In this document: one piece after another, positions 23,952 through 33,061 of the stretch
Numbering within the stretch: the stretch's first letter is position 1
How the letters are laid out: every line of letters begins with the position of its first letter
Assembly (NCBI RefSeq): GCF_003047295.1
Contig: NZ_PZYZ01000001.1
Location: 248,001-312,000 of the forward strand
Length of the DNA stretch: 64,000 bases
Direction: 5' to 3'
DNA from: Nocardioides sediminis
Lineage (GTDB): Bacteria; Actinomycetota; Actinomycetes; Propionibacteriales; Nocardioidaceae
Translations under genes and position numbers: made by a program
The notes under the pieces: generated by a model
What the model was told of the DNA's origin: nothing
The model's input: the letters and a program-made list of their open reading frames with translations, nothing else
Database searches by the model: none

Positions 23952-24434
23952 ATGCCTGACGAGTACTGCGACCTGTGCGACCTGCCCCGGGCCCACTGCG
24001 TCCACGGGATGCCCCCCGCGCCCCCGCCGGAGGCGCGGCCGCCTGCCACCCGCTCGACCCCCCGCGCGAGCACCCGCTCGGCGGGCTCGGCGGCCGGCAG
24101 GGCCACCACGCCCCGGGCCACCAAGCAGGCGGCGCCGGCGGCGCCCGTGCGGCGTGCCCCGCGCAAGTGGACCCCGCCGGAGTCGATCGCGCCGGTGATC
24201 GTGGCCGTGCTCGACGAGGCCGGGGGAGAGCTGCCCGTCGACGACGTGCTCGAGGCCGTCGAGGAGCGCATCGGCGAGCACCTGCTCGAGGGTGATCGGC
24301 AGCTCACTCCCGAGGGCGAGCTGCGGTGGCGGTACGCCGCCCGGCGGGCGCGCCAGCAGCTGGTCCAGCAGGGCGTGATGACCAAGTCCCGCCCCGGCAT
24401 CTGGGAGCTCTCGGCCGCCGGCCGCACCCGCTGA
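23952..24434 (+). CDS. Small Cys-motif protein with winged-helix (Mrr-N-like) C-terminus
   Basis: A 160-residue protein of three parts. Residues 1-20 hold YCDLCDLPRAHCVHG, a C-x-x-C...C-x-H arrangement that could bind zinc. Residues 21-75 are Pro/Ala/Arg-rich linker. Residues 76-160 form a winged-helix-like domain (LPVDDVLEAVEERIG, then RRARQQLVQQGVMTKSRPGI ending in WEL), similar to the N-terminal domain of Mrr-type restriction proteins. No nuclease domain follows. It may bind modified or damaged DNA, but this is inference from the domain type. Confidence 0.75.
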   Translation: MPDEYCDLCDLPRAHCVHGMPPAPPPEARPPATRSTPRASTRSAGSAAGRATTPRATKQAAPAAPVRRAPRKWTPPESIAPVIVAVLDEAGGELPVDDVLEAVEERIGEHLLEGDRQLTPEGELRWRYAARRARQQLVQQGVMTKSRPGIWELSAAGRTR

Positions 24435-24482
24435 CCGTCCCGCGCGCCACCCCGCTCCACGGCTTCGCGGAGGCGGACACCC

Positions 24483-24516
24483 AGACAGTTGCGAACTTGT
24501 CTGCACCAGTTCTGGT
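24483..24516. promoter_or_regulatory. Two adjacent dyads upstream of the conservon
   Basis: AGACAGTT (24483-24490) and AACTTGTCT (24494-24502) form an inverted repeat with one bulged base. Directly next to it ACCAGTTCTGGT (24505-24516) is a near-perfect palindrome. Both lie just upstream of a plausible promoter (CTGCAC 24524-24529, 17 bases, TATCTT 24547-24552). They are candidate operators for the conservon operon. Confidence 0.4.
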
Positions 24517-24523
24517 GAAACCC

Positions 24524-24552
24524 CTGCACGGCCCCGTGTCACTGCCTATCTT
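24524..24552 (+). promoter_or_regulatory. Candidate promoter of the conservon operon
   Basis: CTGCAC and TATCTT are spaced by 17 bases, giving a transcript leader of about 60 bases that includes the GGGGG stretch before ATG 24620. Confidence 0.35.
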
Positions 24553-24619
24553 CGTCCTCGCCCCCTGTTGAGGGGCCGGTCCGCCACGAGGGCGGCAGAC
24601 ACCTCGAGTAGGGGGCACG

Positions 24620-27600
24620 ATGAGCAACCAGCGCCCGTCCGACGAAGGACGAGCCTCGGCGCTCGGCATTTCCGGCTGGCCACTGAGTCGCAAGGTCGCG
24701 CTCGCGTTGGCCATCCCCTTGCTGCTCGCCGCGACCCTCGGCGGCCTGCGGGTGCAGTCCGACCTCGCCGAGTCGTCGAACTCCTCGGCCAGCGCCAAGC
24801 AGGTCACCGTGCTTCGGCCGGCCGTCGACCACCTCACCGCCGCCGAGCGGGCGATGGTCGCCGCCCAGTCGTCGACCGGGGCGGGGCAGCTCGAGCTCGA
24901 GGAGGCGGTCGAGGACATCAAGGCCGCCGCCGAGGAGCTCCAGGACACGGCCGGGACGGCCGACCTGACCTTCGAGCAGCGCCTCCAGGTCGCCACGATG
25001 CTCGACCTGAGCCGCTCGATCCGTGACGAGAACACCGCCACGCTCAGCCCCGACACGTGGATCGCGCAGCTGCGCCAGCTGCAGTCGAGCACCACCAAGC
25101 TGATCACCACGATCACCAGCGCGCAGAACACCCCCGAGCCCCGCCTCGAGCTCCTCGCCCAGGCGCTCGGCGGTCGCTTCTCCCTCGCCATGCAGCAGGC
25201 CCTCGGTGCCGACGAGGACCGCAGCCGCAGCGTCTCGCAGGCCCTCTACTCCGAGCTCGGCGCCGAGAGCGCCGCCATCGACCGCCTCGCCGGCGCCCTC
25301 GACGAGGCCGAGAGCGCGGTCCGGACGCTGCGCACCAACAACGCCGCCCGCACCCGCGCCGTCCGCACCGGAGCCAGCACCGTCCTGGGCGGCTCCGACG
25401 CGTACGACGAGTACGACAAGCTCGCCGAGTCCCTCCTGCTCCAGGTCGACCAGGCGCTCGCCACCACCGCGACCAACGCCCGGGAGCGCGCCCTCTTCGA
25501 CGCGGCCGTCACCCTGGCCGCGCTCTTCGCGGCCATCGCGCTGGCCCTGGTCATCTCGCGCTCGCTGCTCGGCCCGATCCGCCGGGTCCGCGAGGGCGCC
25601 CTCCAGGTCGCCAACGAGGAGCTGCCCGACGCGGTCGCGCGGATCAGGTCCGGCGGCGAGCCCGCCGAGATCGTGCCCATCGACGTGCACACCGAGGAGG
25701 AGATCGGCCAGCTGGCCCGCGCCGTGGACGACCTCCACCGCCAGGCCGTGACCCTGGCCTCCGGCGAGGCCAAGCTGCGTACGCAGGTCGGTGAGATGTT
25801 CGTGACGCTCTCGCGCCGCAACACCACCCTGATCAACCAGCAGCTCAACCTCATCGAGACCCTCGAGCGGGACGAGGAGGACCCCAAGCGGCTGGAGAGC
25901 CTGTTCCGGCTCGACCACCTCGCGTCGCGCATGCGTCGTACGGCGGACTCGCTGCTCATCCTCGCCGACGCGCCGACCCGGTCCACCGGCTGGGAGAGCC
26001 TGACGGTCACCGAGGCCACCCAGGCCGCGACCGCCGGTGTGCAGGACTACCAGCGGGTGCGCATCGGCTCGACCCTCGACAGCCGGATCGTCGAGGCCGC
26101 CGCCGGTGACCTCATCCACCTGCTGACCGAGCTCGTCGACAACGCGCTGAGCTACTCCTCTCCGTCGACCGACGTGACGCTGGACGCGGCACCCGCCACC
26201 GGTGGTCTCACCATCGACGTCACCGACTCGGGCCTCGGCATCCCCGAGGAGTCGCTGCGCCAGATCAACGAGACCCTGGCCTCGGGCGCCGACGTCACGC
26301 CCGACACCGCCCGCCGGATGGGCCTGTTCGTGGTCAGCCGGCTCGCCAAGCGCCACGGCATCGAGGTGTCGCTGGCGACCAACGAGGCCTCCGGCATCAC
26401 CGCCACCGTGTTCGTCCCCGAGTCGGTCCTGAGCGACGGCGCCCCGGCGATGCCCGCGACGCGCGCCGAGGCCGAGGTCGTGGAGCCGGAGGAGGTGCCG
26501 CAGGCGCCCTTCGTGCCCGCGATCGTGACCGACGAGACGGCTGAGGACACCGCCGACGAGACCGACGCTGCCGGGGACGACGACGAGGCGCCGGCCGCGA
26601 CGCCCACGGCCACCGTGATCGGTCTGCCGACGCGCCAGCCGGGCTCGACGATCGCCTCGCGCGAGTCCGCCACCGGCCTGCCGTCCCGCGAGCCCGGGTC
26701 GACGCTGCCGTCCCGCGACGCCGGCTCGACCCTGCCGTCGGGCGACACGGCCACCGGCCTGCCGTCCCGCCAGCCGGGCAGCACCCTGTCGCAGCGCGGC
26801 CTGGCCACCGGCCTGGACGCCGTCTCCGACACGCCCTCGGCCCGCAACACCGCGGCTCCCACGCCCAAGCGCGGCGCCATGCCGCTGCGGTCCCGGCGCG
26901 CGCCCCTGACCGAGACCCCGGCCGCGGACGCCGCCGGCACCGACGAGAAGGTCGCCTCCCTCGAGGAGTCCGGAGCTGCTCCGGAGACCGCCGAGCCGGC
27001 CGCCCCGCTCGCTCCCGTCGCGACGCCCGACGAGGCCCCCGTCGAGGTCGAGGCGGACTCCCCGGAGGCGACCGAGGTCGTCGACGAGCAGGCCGCCGCG
27101 GTGGCCGCCCCGGAGCCTGAGCTCCCGCCGGCCGCGTCGCTCGCGCCGGTGTCGACCCTGATCACCGACCCGCTCTTCGACCCGCTCACGGACCCGCTCC
27201 CCGAGGAGACCGAGGCGCCCGAGGCCGAGGCGCCGGTGGCCCCCACGGCCCCGACCCCCGGGCTGGGTGGCCTGCCGACCCGCGCCCGCGGCGGCACGCT
27301 CTCGGACCAGGAGAAGGCGACCAGCCCGTTCCGCGACGGACCCCGGTCCGCGCCGTCGGCGCCGGAGGCCCCCGCGGCCACCGACTCCACCGAGGTTGCC
27401 GAGGTTGCCGAGGTTGCCGAGGCCCCCGAGCCGCCGGCGACGCCGGCCGCTCCCGCGGCCCTCGCCGGTGGACTGGCCGGTGGGCCGGCCGGCCTGCCGA
27501 CCCGCACCCGCGGCGGCACGCTCTCCGACCAGGAGGCCGCCACCCGTCCGTTCCGCGACTCCGAGGAGGCCGCCCCGGCGGCGACGGTCCAGGAGGTGGA

Positions 27601-28618
27601 GGCCCCGGTGGCCGAGACCCCCGAGACCGAGACCCCCGAGACCGAGACCCCCGAGACCGAGGACACCCGGGCCGAGATCGCGGAGCCCGACGCCCCGGCC
27701 GCGCTGGCCGACGGTGCCGACAGTGGTCCCGGCAGCGCACCGGCAGGCCTCGCCGGTCTGCCGACCCGCCGGCGCGGCGGGACCCTGGCCGACCAGGCCG
27801 ACGCGACCAACCCGTTCCGGGAGTCGACCATCGAGGCACCCGCCACCCCGGCGGTCCCGGCCCCCGCGGCCCTGGCCGGCGTGGGCGCACCCGGTGGCGG
27901 ACCGGGCGCCCTGCCCACCCGCCAGCGTGGCGGCACCCTGTCGGAGCAGGACGAGGTCAACCGCCCGTTCCGTGACGGTGGCCTCGGCACCCGCACGGCG
28001 GAGGTCACCTCGCTCACCGACCGCCGCGAGCAGACCGCGACCCCGACGCAGGACCCGGCTCCCGCAGCCCGCTCCACCGAGCCGTCCCGGCCCCAGGTCG
28101 GGCGAGCGTCCTCGCTGACCCGCTTCCGTCCGGCCTCCGCGTCGCGTCGCGCCAGCTACGAGGCCGCCGGCGGAGGGCCGCAGCAGCCGCTGCGCACCCC
28201 CGCCGTCGAGCAGCCCGTCTCCCAGCAGGGATCCCGCACCGCCCTGGACGGCGACGTCCGGGTCGAGCCGGAGGGCGAGGACAGCGGCTCGATCTTCGGG
28301 TCGATGCGGTCCAGCTGGCTGACCTCCGAGGGTGGCGGCTCCGGCTGGCAGTCCACCGAGGTCGAGGCCGGCTGGCAGCGCGCCGAGCAAGTGGCCGAGT
28401 CCGCCAAGGACGCCCCCGCCCTCGGCGGTGGCCTCCCGATCCGTCGTCCCGGCACCCTCCTCGTGCCGGGCGGCATCACGAAACCGGCCACCGTGGCGCC
28501 GCGTGACCCCGAAGCCATCCGGGCCCGCTACGCGGCGTACGCAGCGGGCGTGTCCCGCGGCCGCAAGACGTCAACCCACACCACCGACGACCGCACCAAC
28601 GAGCAGGAACGGAAGTAG
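24620..28618 (+). CDS. cvnA: Conservon sensor histidine kinase (CvnA-like) with long repeat-bearing disordered tail
   Basis: A 1332-residue membrane sensor kinase. A transmembrane helix at about 25-44 and another at about 295-315 flank an extracytoplasmic helical sensor region. A HAMP-like linker follows. The H-box is at H433 ([13 protein letters not shown]), then an HATPase domain with N-box [12 protein letters not shown]1 DSGLGIPEE and G2 [12 protein letters not shown]. From about residue 610 onward the protein is Pro/Ala/Glu/Thr-rich and apparently disordered. This tail has four near-identical LPTR-x-RGGTL-x-x-Q...PFR motifs (about 883, 958, 1047 and 1097), earlier LPSR/LPTR-PGST copies (667-730), an [11 protein letters not shown] segment near 1223 and LPIRRPGTL near 1271. 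It is the first gene of the conservon. Confidence 0.92.
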   Translation: MSNQRPSDEGRASALGISGWPLSRKVALALAIPLLLAATLGGLRVQSDLAESSNSSASAKQVTVLRPAVDHLTAAERAMVAAQSSTGAGQLELEEAVEDIKAAAEELQDTAGTADLTFEQRLQVATMLDLSRSIRDENTATLSPDTWIAQLRQLQSSTTKLITTITSAQNTPEPRLELLAQALGGRFSLAMQQALGADEDRSRSVSQALYSELGAESAAIDRLAGALDEAESAVRTLRTNNAARTRAVRTGASTVLGGSDAYDEYDKLAESLLLQVDQALATTATNARERALFDAAVTLAALFAAIALALVISRSLLGPIRRVREGALQVANEELPDAVARIRSGGEPAEIVPIDVHTEEEIGQLARAVDDLHRQAVTLASGEAKLRTQVGEMFVTLSRRNTTLINQQLNLIETLERDEEDPKRLESLFRLDHLASRMRRTADSLLILADAPTRSTGWESLTVTEATQAATAGVQDYQRVRIGSTLDSRIVEAAAGDLIHLLTELVDNALSYSSPSTDVTLDAAPATGGLTIDVTDSGLGIPEESLRQINETLASGADVTPDTARRMGLFVVSRLAKRHGIEVSLATNEASGITATVFVPESVLSDGAPAMPATRAEAEVVEPEEVPQAPFVPAIVTDETAEDTADETDAAGDDDEAPAATPTATVIGLPTRQPGSTIASRESATGLPSREPGSTLPSRDAGSTLPSGDTATGLPSRQPGSTLSQRGLATGLDAVSDTPSARNTAAPTPKRGAMPLRSRRAPLTETPAADAAGTDEKVASLEESGAAPETAEPAAPLAPVATPDEAPVEVEADSPEATEVVDEQAAAVAAPEPELPPAASLAPVSTLITDPLFDPLTDPLPEETEAPEAEAPVAPTAPTPGLGGLPTRARGGTLSDQEKATSPFRDGPRSAPSAPEAPAATDSTEVAEVAEVAEAPEPPATPAAPAALAGGLAGGPAGLPTRTRGGTLSDQEAATRPFRDSEEAAPAATVQEVEAPVAETPETETPETETPETEDTRAEIAEPDAPAALADGADSGPGSAPAGLAGLPTRRRGGTLADQADATNPFRESTIEAPATPAVPAPAALAGVGAPGGGPGALPTRQRGGTLSEQDEVNRPFRDGGLGTRTAEVTSLTDRREQTATPTQDPAPAARSTEPSRPQVGRASSLTRFRPASASRRASYEAAGGGPQQPLRTPAVEQPVSQQGSRTALDGDVRVEPEGEDSGSIFGSMRSSWLTSEGGGSGWQSTEVEAGWQRAEQVAESAKDAPALGGGLPIRRPGTLLVPGGITKPATVAPRDPEAIRARYAAYAAGVSRGRKTSTHTTDDRTNEQERK

Positions 28619-28622
28619 CCCC

Positions 28623-29048
28623 ATGACCGAACACGACTCCGCTGCCTACGCGCAGCCCGACGAGCGCAACCTCGACTGGCTCGTGTCGCGCTTCGTCGAG
28701 GAAGTCACCGACGCCGCGCACGCCATCCTGGTGTCCGCCGACGGCCTCCTCATGGCCATGAGCGAGAGCATCCCGGACGAGCGCGCCGAGCAGGTCGCGG
28801 CCGTCTCCTCCGGCCTGGCCAGCCTCGCCGTCGGTGCCGCCCGCCTCTTCGACGGTGGCGCGGTGCTGCAGACCGTCGTCGAGATGGAGCACGGCTACCT
28901 GATGCTCATGAGCGTCGGCGACGGCTCCAACCTCACCGTCCTCACCGAGGAGGCCGCCGACATCGGCCAGGTGGGCTACGAGATGGCCCTGCTGGTCGAG
29001 CGCGTCGGCCGGATGGTGCAGGCCGAGGCCCGCGTCACCACCGGATGA
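28623..29048 (+). CDS. cvnB: Roadblock/LC7 domain protein (CvnB-like)
   Basis: A 141-residue protein with a single roadblock/LC7 domain: [20 protein letters not shown], then [15 protein letters not shown], then [18 protein letters not shown] and a C-terminal helix. Such proteins regulate small Ras-like GTPases and in Streptomyces conservons associate with the sensor kinase and GTPase at the membrane. ATG begins 4 bases after the kinase stop; operon order is the canonical one. Confidence 0.92.
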   Translation: MTEHDSAAYAQPDERNLDWLVSRFVEEVTDAAHAILVSADGLLMAMSESIPDERAEQVAAVSSGLASLAVGAARLFDGGAVLQTVVEMEHGYLMLMSVGDGSNLTVLTEEAADIGQVGYEMALLVERVGRMVQAEARVTTG

Positions 29049-29059
29049 CGTGACTGACC

Positions 29060-29434
29060 GTGGCACCCCTTGACCCCAGCGGCATGGACGACGAGGCGAC
29101 TCCCAAGCCTCGCTTCGTGCGTCCGTACACCATCACGTCGGGACGGACCGAGGCATCGGTCGACCTGCCGATGGAGGCCACCCTCCGCACGCAGGAGGAC
29201 GGCACTGGTGGCCTGAGCGCGGCAGCGCGCCAGGTCCTGGAGGTCTGCGACACCCGTTCCGTCGCCGAGGTGGCGGCCCTGGTCCACATGCCGATCGGCG
29301 TGGTCAGGGTGCTGCTGAGCGACCTGGTCGAGCACGGACACATCCGCGTGCAGGCCACCATCACCAACGACTCGTCTCGTGACGAGCGAATTGAGCTCAT
29401 CGAAAGGACCCTCCGTGGACTTCGCACCTACTAG
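29060..29434 (+). CDS. cvnC: DUF742 protein (CvnC-like)
   Basis: A 124-residue protein of the DUF742 family. The N-terminal RFVRPYTITSGRT (about 19-31) is the family hallmark. It is followed by a winged-helix-like region, AARQVLEVCDTRSVAEVAAL and IGVVRVLLSDLVEHGHIRV. Start GTG 29060 is weak (no clear ribosome-binding site); ATG 29084 is an alternative. Its last 20 bases overlap the GTPase gene. Confidence 0.9.
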   Translation: MAPLDPSGMDDEATPKPRFVRPYTITSGRTEASVDLPMEATLRTQEDGTGGLSAAARQVLEVCDTRSVAEVAALVHMPIGVVRVLLSDLVEHGHIRVQATITNDSSRDERIELIERTLRGLRTY

Positions 29435-30011
29435 CGCCCAGCGCAAGGCGGCGTCGACGAAGATCGTGATCGCCGGTGGTTTCGGCGTGGGCAAGACGAC
29501 GCTGGTCGGCTCGGTCTCCGAGATCCAGCCGCTGCGTACCGAGGCCCTCGTCACCAACGAGTCGGAGGGTGTCGACGATCTCGCCGCGGTGCCCGCCAAG
29601 TCGACGACCACCGTGGCCATGGACTTCGGACGCCTGACCCTTGCCGAGGACCTCGTCCTCTACCTCTTCGGCACCCCGGGCCAGCGCCGCTTCTGGTTCA
29701 TGTGGGACGACCTGTGCCTGGGCGCGATCGGGGCGATCGTCCTGGTCGACACCGCGCGGCTGGACGAGTCCTTCTCGCCCCTGGACTACTTCGAGCACAA
29801 GGGACTGCCGTTCATCGTGGCGGTCAACCAGTTCGAGGGCGTCCAGCAGTACTCGCTCGACGAGATCGCGAACGCCTTGGCACTGCCCCCCGAGGTGCCG
29901 ATCATCGCGATCGACGCGCGGGACCGCGAGTCCGCCAAGGGTGCGCTGGTGCGCGTCACCGAGTACGCGCTGACCAAGCTCACCGCCCAGCTGTCCGTGG
30001 GAGCCCACTGA
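29415..30011 (+). CDS. cvnD: Small Ras-like GTP/ATP-binding protein of the conservon (CvnD-like)
   Basis: A 198-residue P-loop protein with G1 GGFGVGKTT (about 19-27), a switch region YLFGTPGQRRFWFMWDD, a VDTARLD segment and G4-like VNQFEG. It belongs to the MglA-like/Rab-like group found in conservons, and in Streptomyces CvnD proteins hydrolyse GTP and are controlled by the roadblock partner. GTG 29415 is preceded by AAAGGA and lies inside the DUF742 gene, so translation is coupled. Confidence 0.92.
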   Translation: MDFAPTSAQRKAASTKIVIAGGFGVGKTTLVGSVSEIQPLRTEALVTNESEGVDDLAAVPAKSTTTVAMDFGRLTLAEDLVLYLFGTPGQRRFWFMWDDLCLGAIGAIVLVDTARLDESFSPLDYFEHKGLPFIVAVNQFEGVQQYSLDEIANALALPPEVPIIAIDARDRESAKGALVRVTEYALTKLTAQLSVGAH

Positions 30012-30012
30012 C

Positions 30013-30840
30013 ATGTCCACGCCTGCCCGCCGGTCCTCCGGCTCCCTGCGTCGTACCGGCCCGGCGCTCGCGCTCGCCACGGTCCTGCTCGCCGCGGCCG
30101 GGTGCGGCGGCACCAGCTCGGCGGCCAGCACCGACCCGGACCCGCGGCTCATCTCGGCCGGCGAGCTGACCGTGTGCACCTCCCTGCCCTACGAGCCGTT
30201 CGAGTTCGAGCGCGACGGCGAGACCGTCGGCTTCGAGGTCGACCTCGCCAAGGCGGTGGCCGAGGAGCTCGACGTGAAGGCGGTCTTCCTCAACGAGGAC
30301 TTCGACGCCGTGCAGTCGGGCGAGCTGCTCAACGACGACAAGTGCGACCTCGCCGCCGCCGGACTCACCATCACCGGCGACCGGGCCCGCGTGCTGGACT
30401 TCTCCAGCCCGTTCTTCAACGCGGCCCAGGCGCTCGTGGTGAGCGGCTCGGCCGGCATCGGGAGCCTCGACGGCCTGCGAGGCGCTCGTATCGCCGTCCA
30501 GTCCGGCAGCACCGGTGAGCTCTACGTCACCGACAACGCGCCCCGCAACGCGCAGATCGTCCCCTTCGACGACATCGGGGAGATGTCGAGCGCCCTCAAC
30601 GGCGGCACCGTCGACGCGGGCGTCTACGACAACACGGTCGCCGGCTCGGCGATCCAGGAGTACCCCGCGTTCCGGATCGCCGCCGAGTTCGACACCGGTG
30701 AGCAGTACGGCATGGCGGTCAAGAAGGACGGCAACGTCGACCTGCTCCGCGTCGTCAACGACGTCATCGCCGACCTCAAGGCCGACGGCGGCTACGACAA
30801 GCTCTACGCCACCTGGTTCGGCGGCAAGAAGAAGTCCTGA
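30013..30840 (+). CDS. Solute-binding lipoprotein (family 3), last gene of the conservon operon
   Basis: A 275-residue lipoprotein: signal peptide with lipobox LAAAGC near residue 31-36, then a family 3 periplasmic-type binding domain (ELTVCTSLPYEPFEFERDG, GFEVDLAKAVAEEL, DLAAAGLTITGDRARVLDFS). These usually bind amino acids or similar polar solutes for ABC import. It starts one base after the GTPase stop, so it is part of the same operon, yet no permease or ATPase is nearby. It may therefore deliver a ligand signal to the conservon kinase rather than feed a transporter; this is inference. Its stop touches the convergent LLM gene. Confidence 0.88.
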   Translation: MSTPARRSSGSLRRTGPALALATVLLAAAGCGGTSSAASTDPDPRLISAGELTVCTSLPYEPFEFERDGETVGFEVDLAKAVAEELDVKAVFLNEDFDAVQSGELLNDDKCDLAAAGLTITGDRARVLDFSSPFFNAAQALVVSGSAGIGSLDGLRGARIAVQSGSTGELYVTDNAPRNAQIVPFDDIGEMSSALNGGTVDAGVYDNTVAGSAIQEYPAFRIAAEFDTGEQYGMAVKKDGNVDLLRVVNDVIADLKADGGYDKLYATWFGGKKKS

Positions 30841-31911
30841 TCAGTCGGTCGCGCTGTCGGCGAGGAGCTCCCGCACCCGCGGGACCACCTCCTCGCCGTA
30901 CAGCCGCACCGACTCCAGGCGCTGCTCGTGCGGCAGTGCGCCCACGGCGTACTTGAGCTGGAAGCGGGAGAGCCCGAGCGTGGTGATGGCCCGTGCGATC
31001 TTGCGGGCCACCGTCTCGGGCGAGCCGACGAACAGGGCACCCTCCGGGCTCGCAGCCTGCTCGAAGGCGATCTGCGAGTAGGAGCCCCAGCCCCGCTCCC
31101 GGCCGATGCGCGTGAAGACCTCGGCCTGGTGCGGGTAGAGCTGCTCGCGCGCCAGCTCGTCGGTGGCGGCCACGTGGCCGGGGGAGTGCATGCCGATCGG
31201 CAGCTCCTCGCGGCCGTACTCCACCAGCGCCCGGCGGTAGAGGTCGGCGAACTGGACGAACGCCCGCGGCGACCCGCCGATGACGGCGAGCACCAGCGGC
31301 ATGCCGTAGCGGGCGGCCCGGACGACCGACTCCGGCGTGCCACCGACCGCGATCCACGCGGGCAGCCGACCCGCGGCGGTCGTCGGGTAGACCTGCTTGC
31401 CCTCCAGTGGCGGCCGGATGGTGCCCCGCCAGGTGACCGGCTCCTCGGACTGGAGCGCGGCGAACAGGTCGAGCTTCTCGGCGAACAGCCGGTCGTAGTC
31501 GTCGAGGGCGAGGCCGAAGAGCCCGAACGACTCCACGAAGGAGCCCCGGCCCAGCTGCACCTCGGCGCGTCCGGGCGCGATCGCGTCGAGGGTGGCGAAG
31601 CGCTGGTAGACCCGGATCGGGTCGTCGGAGCTGAGCACGGTGACCCCCGTGCCGAGCCGGATCCGCTCGGTCTGGCCCGCGATCGCGGCCAGCACGACGT
31701 CGGGGGCCGACACGGCATAGTCGGGGCGGTGGTGCTCGCCGAGGCCGAGGTAGTCCACGCCGACCCGGTCCGCCAGCACGCCCTCCGCGACCACCTGGCG
31801 GATGACCTCCGGGTGGTCCCCCGGCCGTCCGTCGGCGTCGAGGGGGACGTCGCCGAACGTGTCGAGGCCGAGGGTCGGGCGGGCGCGGGTGCCGAGGGCG
31901 TCGTACGACAT
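30841..31911 (-). CDS. LLM-class flavin-dependent oxidoreductase (luciferase-like)
   Basis: A 356-residue TIM-barrel enzyme of the bacterial luciferase-like group. LGLGEHHRPDYAVSAP (about 55-70), IRLGTGVTVLSSDDPIRVYQ (about 84-103), RAEVQLGRGSFVESF and WIAVGGTPESVVRAARYG are characteristic segments for F420/FMN binding. These enzymes use FMNH2 or F420H2 to oxidise diverse small molecules. It is leaderless (TAGGTT 6 bases before ATG). Its stop codon is immediately adjacent to that of the convergent lipoprotein gene, leaving no room for a terminator. Confidence 0.9.
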   Translation of the reverse strand: MSYDALGTRARPTLGLDTFGDVPLDADGRPGDHPEVIRQVVAEGVLADRVGVDYLGLGEHHRPDYAVSAPDVVLAAIAGQTERIRLGTGVTVLSSDDPIRVYQRFATLDAIAPGRAEVQLGRGSFVESFGLFGLALDDYDRLFAEKLDLFAALQSEEPVTWRGTIRPPLEGKQVYPTTAAGRLPAWIAVGGTPESVVRAARYGMPLVLAVIGGSPRAFVQFADLYRRALVEYGREELPIGMHSPGHVAATDELAREQLYPHQAEVFTRIGRERGWGSYSQIAFEQAASPEGALFVGSPETVARKIARAITTLGLSRFQLKYAVGALPHEQRLESVRLYGEEVVPRVRELLADSATD

Positions 31912-31917
31912 GCCCCG

Positions 31918-31923
31918 AACCTA
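31918..31923 (-). promoter_or_regulatory. -10 element TAGGTT, leaderless start of the LLM gene
   Basis: TAGGTT on the minus strand ends 6 bases before ATG 31911. Confidence 0.55.
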
Positions 31924-31935
31924 GCGCCAGGGTCC

Positions 31936-32688
31936 CTAGCGGCAGGGCGTGTCGCCCAGCCGGCCGAGCCCCTCGAGGTCACCGGGACCGTAGGTGGTGC
32001 GCGAGTTGGTGGGGTGCATGAGCTCGCCCGGGTCGTCCACGTGGCCCAGACCGACGAGGTGCCCGAGCTCGTGGAGCACGACCGCCTCGAGGGGCTCGCG
32101 CGACCCGGGGACCCAGTCGGTCACGTCGAACTGGTCGCGGTCCAGGGTCAGGACGCCGGTGGCGTACTGCCGCAGCCCGGGGCGGACCTCGTACGACGCG
32201 CTGCCGCCGAGCCCGATCACGTCGCCCTCCAGGCCGGGCTCCTCCTCCGGGGTCGCCCAGGCGACGAGGACCGGCGGCGGGTTGCCCGCCCAGAAACCGC
32301 CGTCGTACGACGAGGGGCGGGCGTCGGTCTCGCCGCGGTAGTCGAACTCCAGGCCGCTCGCGCGGCTCGTGGACTCGACGGCGTCGTGGACCAGGGCCTC
32401 CCAGAAGTCGGGGGCGCCGTCGGGATTGACGACGTACCGCACCGGCTTGCACGGGTTGTAGCCGACCGGGTCGCGGCTGCCCGGCTGGGTCTCGGCGAAG
32501 GCGAACGAGCCCTCGCCGACGGCGAACTCGGGGATCTCGCGCAGCCGGTCGTCGCCGAGGCCGAAGATCTCCCGGACGCGCGCCATCTCGTTGCCGGGGT
32601 GGAGCAGCACGACGGCTCCGAGCAGGAGCGCGGTGACCAGCAGGCCCGGGAGGACCGGACCGTGCGCGCGGCGGGGCGAGCCGCTCAG
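31936..32688 (-). CDS. Matrixin-like (metzincin) zinc metalloprotease, membrane-anchored or secreted
   Basis: About 250 residues. The zinc motif HELGHLVGLGH (HExxHxxGxxH) is near residue 205-215 and is followed by a Met-turn-like ELMHP, which together define metzincins of the matrixin (M10) type. An N-terminal hydrophobic segment (LPGLLVTALLLGAVVLL, about 13-29) is a signal or membrane anchor. The start is uncertain: the frame has no ATG or GTG before the hydrophobic segment. Either a CTG overlapping the upstream stop (32688) or a TTG at 32742 inside the upstream gene may be used. Coupling to the preceding small membrane-protein gene is likely. Confidence 0.8.
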   Translation of the reverse strand: MSGSPRRAHGPVLPGLLVTALLLGAVVLLHPGNEMARVREIFGLGDDRLREIPEFAVGEGSFAFAETQPGSRDPVGYNPCKPVRYVVNPDGAPDFWEALVHDAVESTSRASGLEFDYRGETDARPSSYDGGFWAGNPPPVLVAWATPEEEPGLEGDVIGLGGSASYEVRPGLRQYATGVLTLDRDQFDVTDWVPGSREPLEAVVLHELGHLVGLGHVDDPGELMHPTNSRTTYGPGDLEGLGRLGDTPCR

Positions 32689-33038
32689 CGCGTCACCAGC
32701 CAGATGCCGACCGCGGCCGGGACCAGCCCGACGAGCAGCCAAGGGGTGACCGGACGCCGTCCGTGGATGAGGAAGGCCAGCGCGATCGCGAGCACGCCGA
32801 AGGCACCCGCGATGACGCACAGGCCGACCTCGGCGCCGGGTCGGGGGTCGTCGAGGAACAGCGCCGCCACGATCAGGCCGATCTGTAGGTGGAAGATCGT
32901 GGTGACCGCCAGGGCCGACATCACCCAGCGCTGGACGCGGGTGAGGGACTTCTGCTCCCGCTCGTGGTCGTGCACGGTCCGGCGCGGGGCGGCGGGGTCC
33001 ATCAGGTGTCGCGGGCGGCGCGGCTGCGGCTCTGTCAC
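32685..33038 (-). CDS. Small two- or three-helix membrane protein
   Basis: A 117-residue protein: a basic/acidic N-terminal tail (1-35), then three hydrophobic helices near 40-60, 68-90 and 96-114. No family motif was recognised. GTG 33038 is supported by a GACAAT -10 element 6 bases upstream. It overlaps the start region of the protease gene. Confidence 0.75.
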   Translation of the reverse strand: MTEPQPRRPRHLMDPAAPRRTVHDHEREQKSLTRVQRWVMSALAVTTIFHLQIGLIVAALFLDDPRPGAEVGLCVIAGAFGVLAIALAFLIHGRRPVTPWLLVGLVPAAVGIWLVTR

Positions 33039-33044
33039 GGGCCC

Positions 33045-33050
33045 ATTGTC
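33045..33050 (-). promoter_or_regulatory. -10 element GACAAT, leaderless start of the small membrane protein
   Basis: GACAAT on the minus strand ends 6 bases before GTG 33038. Confidence 0.45.
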
Positions 33051-33061
33051 GCCGGTGGGTC

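Noticed and set aside
27396-27661. Short tandem DNA repeats (9-bp and 15-bp) as a phase-variable switch
   Set aside because: Both repeat lengths are multiples of three and lie in the disordered tail of the conservon kinase, so slippage would only change tail length.
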